In this document: positions 37,260-44,718 of the stretch, piece after piece
Position numbering within the stretch: the first letter of the stretch is position 1
How the letters are laid out: every line of letters starts with the position of its first letter
Assembly (NCBI RefSeq): GCF_016899755.1
Contig: NZ_JACJJC010000009.1
Location: 44,573 to 108,572, forward strand
Direction of reading: 5' to 3'
Length of the DNA stretch: 64,000 bases
DNA from: Sutterella massiliensis
GTDB taxonomy: Bacteria; Pseudomonadota; Gammaproteobacteria; Burkholderiales; Burkholderiaceae_F
Program-made: the position numbers and the translations under genes
Notes under the pieces: model-generated
Database searches by the model: none
Seen by the model: only the letters and a program-made list of their open reading frames with translations
Told to the model about the DNA's origin: nothing

Positions 37260-38681
37260 TCATGCCTCGTTGATACGAAGCGCCGCTTTGCCGTCGTAGC
37301 CGTAACGTCGCCGATTCTTCAGAATGAAGACGACGCAAACGCAAAAAGCAAGGAGTTCCGCAGTCGGTACGGCGAGCCAAAGCCCGAGGTCGCCGAGTAC
37401 TTCGGGCAGTATTTCAATTGCGAGGACCAGAAAGAGGAACGTGCGGCAAAAAGACAGGATGCCCGCGCGCTTGCCGTCTCCGAAGGCCGTGAAGAAATAG
37501 GCCGTGAACATGTTGGGGCAAAGGAGAAGCAGCGAAAGTGCATAGATCGAGAAATTCTCGCGCACAAGCGTAAAGACCGCCGTATCCCGGTCGACGAAGA
37601 AGGCAAGCACGGGCTCGGCAAAGAGCACGGCCGAGGTGTAGGCGACTACGCCGAACCCCGCCATGATAAGGAGCGAATTCTTGAAGACCCGGGCGAGTTC
37701 GGGCCAGTCTCTTGCGCCGTACTTGAAGCCCACGATCGGCGCAGACGCTTCGCAAAAGCCGTAGAAGACCGAGTTGAAGACATAAGTCGAGTATCCGGCG
37801 ATCGTTAGCGCGGCGACGCCGTTAAGCCCGAGATGCGCAAGGAGCGCGCTGTTGAAGAGAAAGAGCGTCACCGAGTGCGAGAGGTAGGAAACCATCTCGG
37901 CCGTACCGCTCGTGACGGCATGCTTGAATGCCTTCAATTCAAGAACGGGGAAGTGCAGCTGAACGGGCGCGCCTTTCCTCGCGAAAAACAGGATCGCGGC
38001 CGCCATCGCGACGGCCCAGGAAATGACGGTCGCGAGCGCCGCCCCCCTCATGCCCATCTGCAGTGGGCCCATAAAGAGGATGTCGAGCACGACGTTCGTG
38101 AGCCCTGACGCAATGGAGGCTGCAAGGCCGATTTTGGGAAAGCCCGTTGCCGTAAAGAGTGTTTGCGAGGCAAGACTCACGAAAAGGAGAGGCGTCCCGA
38201 TCAGGGCCGTCTGCTGGTAGTCGATCGCCAAAGCCATTTCCTTGGGGCCGATTCCGAGGAACGTGAGAATGGGTTCGAGAACGAGGAGCGCAAGAAGACC
38301 GAGCACCGCACCGAGGAGAAGCTCGCCCAAAAAGACGGTTGAAAGCGCACTTTCGGCTGCAGCGTGCGCGTTCTTGCCCAAGCGGCGCGCGAGAACGGAG
38401 CCCCCGCCCGCCGAGAGCATGATGCCGAATGCACTTACGATGCCCTGAAGCGGCCAGGCGAGGTTGAGTGCGGCGAGCGCATCGGCGCCGAGGTAGCGCG
38501 AAATGAGTGCGCCGTCCGCAACCGCATAGGACATGATGAAGAGCGACATCAGCATGCGCGGAAAGGCAAAGCGAAGCTGCCCCGCGATGCTGAAGCGTCT
38601 CCCGAGTATGTCCTGCGAAGTGGGTTTGGCGGATTTGACGTTCTCGGCGCCTTCGAGCGCGGCTTTGTCGACGGTACTCAT
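37260..38681 (-). CDS. MATE-family efflux transporter
   Basis: 473 residues from ATG 38681 (ATG 38690 is equally possible; the frame runs further but the extra part is not protein-like). Twelve helices in two MatE halves: DGALISRYLGADALAALNLAW and GAALATVISWAVAM in the first, EASAPIVGFKYGARDWPE in the second. Exports drugs or metabolites using H+ or Na+ gradients. Converges with the OFA gene. Confidence 0.85.
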   Translation of the reverse strand: MSTVDKAALEGAENVKSAKPTSQDILGRRFSIAGQLRFAFPRMLMSLFIMSYAVADGALISRYLGADALAALNLAWPLQGIVSAFGIMLSAGGGSVLARRLGKNAHAAAESALSTVFLGELLLGAVLGLLALLVLEPILTFLGIGPKEMALAIDYQQTALIGTPLLFVSLASQTLFTATGFPKIGLAASIASGLTNVVLDILFMGPLQMGMRGAALATVISWAVAMAAAILFFARKGAPVQLHFPVLELKAFKHAVTSGTAEMVSYLSHSVTLFLFNSALLAHLGLNGVAALTIAGYSTYVFNSVFYGFCEASAPIVGFKYGARDWPELARVFKNSLLIMAGFGVVAYTSAVLFAEPVLAFFVDRDTAVFTLVRENFSIYALSLLLLCPNMFTAYFFTAFGDGKRAGILSFCRTFLFLVLAIEILPEVLGDLGLWLAVPTAELLAFCVCVVFILKNRRRYGYDGKAALRINEA

Positions 38682-38902
38682 GCCGACCATTCTACGGGGC
38701 GGCCGTTGAAGTGAAATGCGGATTTCTCTCGCAATCGTGCCTCTTTGAGGCAACATGGCTTTTCGACTGCGTAAAGTCGCGAAAGACTGCCAAGAGAGAG
38801 CCAAAAACAAACCGGCGCGCCTGAAACGGTCAAGCGCACCGGGAACGGCACCAAAAAGCAATCCGATAGTTAAGTGCCGAGCTTAGCGAAGAGAAATGAA
38901 AA

Positions 38903-40504
38903 TCAGCCGAGGATCGCCTTCAAATCGGCCTCGGGCGTCGTAATGGGTTTGACGCCGTAGTTTTCGACCAAAACTTTCAGAACATTGGGCGAAACGAAGG
39001 CCGGAAGGCTCGGTCCGATGCGAATGTCACGGATGCCGAGGTAGAGGAGCGTCAAGAGAATGCTCACCGCCTTTTGTTCGTACCAGGAGAGCACGAGCGA
39101 AAGCGGAAGATCGTTCACCGAGCATTTGAAGACGTCGGCCAGCGCGACGGCGACCTTGATCGCGGAATAGGCGTCGTTGCATTGGCCCATGTCGATCAAT
39201 CGCGGCAATCCGCCGATTTCGCCGATGTCGAGGTCGTTGAAGCGGAACTTGCCGCAGGCGAGCGTAAGAACGAGCGTGTCCTTCGGGGTCGCTTTGACAA
39301 ATTCGGCATAGTAGCTTCGGCCGGACTTCGCGCCGTCGCAGCCGCCTACGAGGAAGATATGCTTGAGAGCGCCCGACTTCACCGCGTCGACCACCTTGTC
39401 GGCGACGCCTAGGACCGTGTTGTGTCCGAAGCCCGTGAGCATTGTCGAGCCGCCGTTGGCGCCCGTGAGGTGCTGCTTCTCGGTGAAGCCCCCGAGCGCG
39501 ATCGCCTTTTCGATCACGGGCGTGAAATCTTTGCGGCCGTCGGCATCGGTGCCGATATGCATCATTCCCGGGTATTCGACGACCGACGTCGTAAAGACGC
39601 GGTCTTCGTAGCTTGCCTTGGGCGGCATGATGCAGTTCGTCGTAAAGAGCACGGGGGCGGGAAGATTTTTGAATTCCTTCTGCTGGTTCTGCCATGCCGT
39701 GCCGAAGTGTCCCTTCAAGTGCGGATATTTTTTGAGTTCTGGATAGGCGTGGCAAGGCAGCATTTCACCGTGCGTATAGATGTTGACGCCTTTATCCTTC
39801 GTCGCTTCAAGGAGCAGCGCGAGGTCGTGCAGATCGTGCCCCGTCACGACGATGAAGGGGCCGGGTTCGACTTCAGTCGTTACCGCTGTCGGCGTCGGAT
39901 GACCGTACGTTTCGGTGTTCGCACGATCGAGAAGCGCCATCGTGACGAAGTTGATACGGCCCGTTTCCATAACGAGCTGCAGGAGCGATTCGGCGTCCGA
40001 GAGCGACGCGATCGCGCGAAGCGCCTTGAAATAGAACGCATCGATCTCGTCGTTCGTGTAGCCGAGAATTCGGGCATGATAGGCGTAGGCGGCCACGCCC
40101 TTTAATCCGAAAAGAATGAGAGACTTCAGGCTTCGAATATCGTCGTCCGCCGTCCAAACGGACTGCATGTCGAAACGCAGTTCGGCAGCCTCGTTCACGA
40201 GAGAACGAACCTCTTCGGTCAGCGACCGGATCTTCTCGCAGTCGAAGTTAACGTTCGTGAGCGTCGCAAAGAGCGCCTTTTCAAAAAGTTTCGCATTGTC
40301 CGACGAGTGGCCAACGTAGCGGGATGCGTCGATCAACGCCGCGACGATCTCGTCCTGACGGGCTGCGAGCGCAGGGTCCTTGCCGCAGGTGCCGATCTTG
40401 ACGCAGCAGACGCCTTTGGTCGTCTGTTCGCACTGATTGCAGAACATGCGCGGCGCTTCAGCCTGATCGGTCGGCTTGATTTCGATTCGGGCATTTGTGT
40501 TCAT
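38903..40504 (-). CDS. hcp: hybrid-cluster protein (hydroxylamine reductase / nitric oxide reductase)
   Basis: 533 residues. The N-terminal cysteines (FCNQCEQTTKGVCCVKIGTC, 21-40) bind a 4Fe cluster; GHDLHDLALLLEATKDKGVN, TTNCIMPP, GGCDGAKSGRSYY and the late LGIRDIRIGPSLPAF contain hybrid-cluster ligands and Hcp landmarks. Hcp reduces NO or hydroxylamine and promotes S-nitrosylation in anaerobic cells. The Rrf2 regulator gene 154 bp upstream on the same strand very probably controls it. Confidence 0.93.
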   Translation of the reverse strand: MNTNARIEIKPTDQAEAPRMFCNQCEQTTKGVCCVKIGTCGKDPALAARQDEIVAALIDASRYVGHSSDNAKLFEKALFATLTNVNFDCEKIRSLTEEVRSLVNEAAELRFDMQSVWTADDDIRSLKSLILFGLKGVAAYAYHARILGYTNDEIDAFYFKALRAIASLSDAESLLQLVMETGRINFVTMALLDRANTETYGHPTPTAVTTEVEPGPFIVVTGHDLHDLALLLEATKDKGVNIYTHGEMLPCHAYPELKKYPHLKGHFGTAWQNQQKEFKNLPAPVLFTTNCIMPPKASYEDRVFTTSVVEYPGMMHIGTDADGRKDFTPVIEKAIALGGFTEKQHLTGANGGSTMLTGFGHNTVLGVADKVVDAVKSGALKHIFLVGGCDGAKSGRSYYAEFVKATPKDTLVLTLACGKFRFNDLDIGEIGGLPRLIDMGQCNDAYSAIKVAVALADVFKCSVNDLPLSLVLSWYEQKAVSILLTLLYLGIRDIRIGPSLPAFVSPNVLKVLVENYGVKPITTPEADLKAILG

Positions 40505-40524
40505 GGTTCAAGGTCTCATGTATG

Positions 40525-40545
40525 AAACGAAGTTAAATTTCGTTT
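40525..40545. promoter_or_regulatory. inverted repeat upstream of hcp
   Basis: AAACGAA and TTCGTTT are separated by 7 nt, ending 20 bp before the hcp start. Position and symmetry suit an Rrf2/NsrR-type operator. Confidence 0.45.
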
Positions 40546-40658
40546 TGTTATCGGAATTCAAAATATTCGGCGCAAAAAGGCCCCTCGAATCGATTCGGCG
40601 CGATTCGATCAAGAAAGAAATAGGGCGACGTACGATCGAGTCGAACGAAGGTATTCGA

Positions 40659-41048
40659 TCAGACCCGGTCGATCGTGTGGCCGGTCATGTAGTCGTAGAA
40701 GGTTTTGTTGATCGAATCGAGCATCGGACGCATTGCGCAGCAGCAGGGCGTCCTGCGCGGACCCGAGAAGAGGCAGTGCCGAGGTTTCCATTCGCCGTCG
40801 ATCGCTTCATAGATCGACATAAGGGTTGCGGATCGCATTTCTTCGCGAATGACATAGCCGCCTTTGGGGCCCTTCACCGATTCAATGAAGCCCGCCTTGA
40901 CGAGCTTCTGGAGCACCTTGGAGAGGTGATTGTCGGAGACGTCGGTGACGGCTGCAATCTGCTTCAAGGGCTGCGGCGTCGTGCCGTTTCTCGAGAGAAA
41001 GACCATGGCGTGAATGGCAATGGCGGCGGCTTCTGAGAGTTCGATCAT
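40659..41048 (-). CDS. Rrf2-family iron-sulfur transcriptional regulator
   Basis: 129 residues from ATG 41048; the frame extends 24 codons upstream without likeness. The helix-turn-helix TPQPLKQIAAVTDVSDNHLS and the wing KGPKGGYVIREEM are Rrf2. A cysteine group (CLFSGPRRTPCCCAM) near residue 80-95 should hold a 2Fe-2S or 4Fe-4S cluster as in NsrR and IscR. It lies directly upstream of hcp, so it is likely an NO or redox sensor for it. Confidence 0.85.
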   Translation of the reverse strand: MIELSEAAAIAIHAMVFLSRNGTTPQPLKQIAAVTDVSDNHLSKVLQKLVKAGFIESVKGPKGGYVIREEMRSATLMSIYEAIDGEWKPRHCLFSGPRRTPCCCAMRPMLDSINKTFYDYMTGHTIDRV

Positions 41049-41126
41049 AGGCAGGCCTGCGAATGGGGGGCGTGGGTTCTCTTTGAATGAGCCGGTGCGG
41101 TACGCTCGCCGGCAAATCATTTTGTG

Positions 41127-41167
41127 TTGGTATTTATTATATGCGTAAGTCGGTACCGAAATACCAA
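41127..41167. promoter_or_regulatory. spaced 9-bp inverted repeat upstream of the Rrf2 gene
   Basis: TTGGTATTT (41127-41135) and AAATACCAA (41159-41167) are 32 bp apart start to start, about three helical turns, 80-120 bp upstream of the Rrf2 gene. Possible autoregulatory site. Confidence 0.4.
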
Positions 41168-41347
41168 TATAAGCTCAAAAAGTCGGTGGCACTGGCAGTT
41201 GTCGGCTCGCGGAGGCGGGCGATCCGGACACACAAACGGCCAATACGAGGCCGCAGATTCGACACAAAACGATGGTGAAGGCACGACGTGAGTATGCGGT
41301 AGCAGCGCAGGTCGTCGAGACGCCGTGCCAAGGAAAACGCCGACGCG

Positions 41348-42199
41348 TCAGTCCGTCAGGATCTGGAGCCCCGCGAAAAGTTTGTGGAGGCGCTCTTCGT
41401 CAAACGGCAGGTACTCGGCAATCGTGAAGCCCGAGACCGTACCGTTTGCTGCAATGACGCCGAGAATGCGCGCGAGTTCATCCATCGTCATGCGTCCGCC
41501 GCCCGAGCCGTCCCCCGTAAGCGCCGGATTGGCGAAGTAGGTCGAATGGAAGCACTTGGGATCGAGGACGTCGATGTCAAGATGGACGAGAATCCGGTCG
41601 TATCGGCGAACGAAGTCGGCAATCTTCTCGCTGCCAACGAACGCCTCGTTCTGCAGCATGAAGTCGACGCCAGCATCTTCAAGGAAGCGGCGCTGGTAGT
41701 CGAGGAGTCCCTGCAGGCCGACGTAGAGAAGGTCCTTCGCTCCAAAGGGCGGATTCTCCATTTCGACTTTGAGCGCTTCGGCGCCGCGTCCGAGGAGCGC
41801 GCCGAGCACCATCGCGTGTGCGTTCGGGTAGCCGTTTTCAGGGAGCGACACATCGGGATGCGAATCAATCCAGACGATGCCGGTATTCGGGTTGAGACCA
41901 TGCAGATAGTCGAAGGCGGCAAGCGAAACGATGCAGTTGCCGCCGATCGTAACGATACGATCGGGCGCTTCACGGGCAATGACCGCTTTGGCGTTGCGGA
42001 TGCCGGCTTGGACTTGGTCGAGTTCGGCAATGCCGTTTGTGACGACAGGCGCACGCCCGTCGGGCGGCGTAATTTTGACTTCTACGAGCGGCTGCTTCGG
42101 GTTTTCGGGCAGGATGTGAGACAGAAGCTTTGCACCGAAATAGTACGTTTCAAGCCCGCCGCTCGCATGGTCGGGATAAAGCAGTCGAATGGTCTTCAT
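41348..42199 (-). CDS. arginase/agmatinase-family protein with altered metal site
   Basis: 283 residues. WIDSHPDVS and HLDIDVLDP correspond to the DAHXD and SXDXDXXDP metal motifs of ureohydrolases. The first motif, normally GGDHS, reads GGNCIVS here, replacing the first metal-ligand His with Cys. Members of this group with such changes are not proven arginases; a formimino- or guanidino-hydrolase role is possible, or loss of one metal. Divergent from the MFS gene at 42455. Confidence 0.7.
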   Translation of the reverse strand: MKTIRLLYPDHASGGLETYYFGAKLLSHILPENPKQPLVEVKITPPDGRAPVVTNGIAELDQVQAGIRNAKAVIAREAPDRIVTIGGNCIVSLAAFDYLHGLNPNTGIVWIDSHPDVSLPENGYPNAHAMVLGALLGRGAEALKVEMENPPFGAKDLLYVGLQGLLDYQRRFLEDAGVDFMLQNEAFVGSEKIADFVRRYDRILVHLDIDVLDPKCFHSTYFANPALTGDGSGGGRMTMDELARILGVIAANGTVSGFTIAEYLPFDEERLHKLFAGLQILTD

Positions 42200-42454
42200 C
42201 TTGGTTTCCGGTCATTGGGATTGAAAAGAAGATTGAAAAGAAATCTGTAGCGAACACTTCAAATATACAAACGCATCATACCGATTTGAAGCGCTTTTGA
42301 AAATGGATTTTGAATGCCCAATAGGCATGAATGTGAATTAACTATAGGCATTTGAAATAGAAAGAATGAATCGATAGGATTCGGACATCGATCAACCGAT
42401 TCGGGTTCCCGTACGCCGGCCTCGGGTACACCGGATGATTTGGCTTCCCATCAA

Positions 42455-43663
42455 ATGCAAAACAAACGAAATGCACTCCTCGTGCCGATTCTGACGCTCG
42501 GCGTTTTCGGCATTCTCAATACCGAAATGGGTGTGATCGGCATGATTCCATTGATTGCCGAAACGTTCGGCGTCTCCGTCCCGACGGCAGGCTGGACGGT
42601 GACGATCTTTGCGATCGGTATCGCGATATGCGGTCCCGTGACGCCGATGCTTTTCTCAAGATTCAACCGCAAGCACGTGATGCTCATTTCGCTTGGCGTC
42701 TTCATAGCGAGCAGCGTGATCGGGATGCTCACGACCGATTTTTGGGTCCTGCTGGTTTCCCGCGCCGTGCCGGCCGTGTTTCATCCGGTCTACGTGTCGA
42801 TGGCTTTTACAGTTGCTGCGGCCTCGGTGCCGAAGAACCAGGGACCGAAGGCGGTTGCGCGGATATTCATCGGCGTCTCGGCCGGCATGGTGCTCGGTGT
42901 CCCGGCAGCGGGCTTTATCGCGAGCGAGTGGTCCTACGCGGCAGCAATGGGATTTTTCGCTGTCGTCAATATCGCTGTCTTTATCCTTACGCTGCTTTTC
43001 GTGCCTTCCATGCCGGCTGACGGCGTCAAGACCTACGGCGAACAGGTCCGCATTCTTCGCCGACGCGAACTGCAGCTCGCGGTCGCCGCGGTGATTCTCA
43101 CGAACGGCACGACCTTCGGTTTTTTCAGCTTCCTCGCCGATTACCTCAAGACCGAAACCGGCCTTACCTATTCGGTCGTAAGCTTTGTGCTCTTTCTTTA
43201 CGGCGCGGCGAACATAGTCGGGAATGTGCTCGCCGGCAAATGGCTCGCGCAGGCGCCGGCGCGGACGATCCGGTGGACGACGGCCGGACTCGCAGCCTAT
43301 TTAGCACTCATCGGCGTCGTTGGCGGCACAGCCATTCCGATGGCGATTGCCGTTATCCTCTTCGGCATCCTCACGGGCCTATCGAGCAACAACAGTCAAT
43401 ACCTCATCAGCCGCGCCGCGCACGACGCGCCCGAGTTCGGCAACGGTCTTTTCCTCTCTGCGGCCAACACCGGTACTGCCGCAGGCACGGCGCTTTGCGG
43501 CGTTTTCATCGCCGAGTGGGGTATTGCGGCGTCGGTTGCAGGCGCGTTGGTGTGCCTCGCGCTTTCGGCCGCCGTTCTCCTGCCGGCGGCGTCTCGGATA
43601 GAGCGGTCGTTAGAGTCCGAAAGAGCGTCGGCTCACGATGGCTGTGCTTATGCCGTCGACTGA
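42455..43663 (+). CDS. MFS transporter, DHA/AraJ type
   Basis: 402 residues from ATG 42455 (a TTG 15 bp upstream is the alternative). Twelve helices. GILNTEMGVIGMIPLIAETF and the loop LFSRFNRKHVM fit the drug:H+ antiporter and sugar-efflux group (AraJ/YdhP). Divergent from the arginase-like gene; the intergenic space has direct repeats ATAGGCAT at 42321 and 42344. Confidence 0.8.
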   Translation: MQNKRNALLVPILTLGVFGILNTEMGVIGMIPLIAETFGVSVPTAGWTVTIFAIGIAICGPVTPMLFSRFNRKHVMLISLGVFIASSVIGMLTTDFWVLLVSRAVPAVFHPVYVSMAFTVAAASVPKNQGPKAVARIFIGVSAGMVLGVPAAGFIASEWSYAAAMGFFAVVNIAVFILTLLFVPSMPADGVKTYGEQVRILRRRELQLAVAAVILTNGTTFGFFSFLADYLKTETGLTYSVVSFVLFLYGAANIVGNVLAGKWLAQAPARTIRWTTAGLAAYLALIGVVGGTAIPMAIAVILFGILTGLSSNNSQYLISRAAHDAPEFGNGLFLSAANTGTAAGTALCGVFIAEWGIAASVAGALVCLALSAAVLLPAASRIERSLESERASAHDGCAYAVD

Positions 43664-43742
43664 TTGGGAATCGCGAGCGGCGCACGGCTCTGCACCGGGC
43701 GGCAGGTTTTCTGTTCTATTTGTCCAGAAGCGCCTAACCGCC

Positions 43743-44009
43743 TTATCCGCGGTTGCGGCATTCGTTGGGCGTGAGTCCGTATTTGGCTTTGAAGAGCCTC
43801 CCAAAGTGCGACGCGTTCTTAAAGCCGTTGCGAAGCCCGATTTCTGCGGCAGAGCGCGCCTCGTCGTTCGAGAGACGCAGTTCGACGGATGCACGTTCGA
43901 GCCGCATATCGAGAAATTTGGCATGAACGGTTGTGCCGACCTCACGGAATAGTTCAGCGAGAAGGCGCGAAGAAATGCCCGTGTGTTCCGCAATGGTTCG
44001 GACATCTGA
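43743..44009 (-). pseudogene. AraC-family regulator, C-terminal DNA-binding domain only
   Basis: One frame, from about 44009 down to TAA 43745-43743, encodes both AraC helix-turn-helix units: SDVRTIAEHTGISSRLLAEL and ARSAAEIGLRNGFKNASHFG followed by RLFKAKYGLTPNECRNRG. There is no start codon and a stop lies just upstream. The sensor domain is gone, apparently cut at the junction near 44009. Confidence 0.7.
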
Positions 44010-44191
44010 TGCGTCCCCTCATGCAGCGTCATACGCCGAGCGAAGACGTCGAAAAGGCGCTCGTTACGCGCCGCAAAGGCATCGAAACGATGATGGACTT
44101 CTACGAAGTGACGATCGAACGCCTGACCGGCGAGTGCCGCAACGAATCCTACGAAGCGTTCTTCGGCCGCAAGTGCGTTGAGCCGAAGTAA
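44009..44191 (+). pseudogene. C-terminal fragment of an unknown gene
   Basis: From ATG 44009 a 60-residue frame reads QRHTPSEDVEKALVTRRKGI then MMDFYEVTIERLTGECRNES to TAA 44189-44191, followed by a hairpin. It abuts the severed AraC remnant on the other strand, so it looks like the 3' end of a gene joined there by recombination. I do not recognise the family. Confidence 0.4.
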
Positions 44192-44221
44192 TCGCCCGTT
44201 GCATTCCTTTATTTAAACAGC

Positions 44222-44255
44222 AAACCCGCAATCGGATTCGTGAGATTGCGGGTTT
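44222..44255 (+). terminator. hairpin after the 44191 stop
   Basis: AAACCCGCAATC pairs perfectly with GATTGCGGGTTT around a 10-nt loop. Confidence 0.75.
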
Positions 44256-44455
44256 GTTGCAAAAATGAAAGAGTGTTGCCGGCAGAAAGATTAAGCCCGA
44301 GTTGTTTTCGAGTCATTTTGTATACAGTGACTTCTGCAACTCTGTCGTAGAAGGTAATTGCATCTTAACGAACTTCTGGAGACAGTACGTCGTTTGTGCG
44401 ATTGAGGAGCGCTTCTTGAAATCGGGAGAATGTCAAGAATCAAACGATTACTGAA

Positions 44456-44495
44456 GAGCTCGTGCAAGTCGCGCGGAAGTAACTTGCACGTGCTC
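44456..44495 (-). terminator. hairpin downstream of copA
   Basis: CGTGCAAGT (44461-44469) pairs with ACTTGCACG (44482-44490), extended by GAGC/GCTC. It begins 10 bp past the copA stop on the minus strand; the T run is weak. Confidence 0.5.
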
Positions 44496-44505
44496 CGAGG
44501 TGAAC

Positions 44506-44718
44506 TCAGCGAACTTCGCCTGCTTTGAACCCAAGCGAATTCACCGTTTGAACGAGCATCTCGTCGGTAACGAATTCTTCGCACGCAACGGTCGCACACT
44601 TCTTTTCGAGGTCGGCCTTGACGGAGGCGACGCCCGGCAGCGCCGAAAGCGCCTTTTCAACACGTGCCGTGCAGTTGCCGCAGTGCATGCCGTCGATCAT
44701 GACGATTTTTTCCTTCAT
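44506..44718 (-). CDS. copZ: possible free CopZ-like copper chaperone from an internal start
   Basis: ATG 44718 (residue 840 of CopA) begins KEKIVMIDGMHCGNC and has AAGGA with a 7-nt gap, a better site than many true starts here. Translation from it would give a 70-residue soluble chaperone identical to the CopA C-terminus. E. coli also makes a CopZ-like product from copA, by frameshifting, but from its N-terminus. Whether both forms are made is not shown. Confidence 0.45.
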   Translation of the reverse strand: MKEKIVMIDGMHCGNCTARVEKALSALPGVASVKADLEKKCATVACEEFVTDEMLVQTVNSLGFKAGEVR

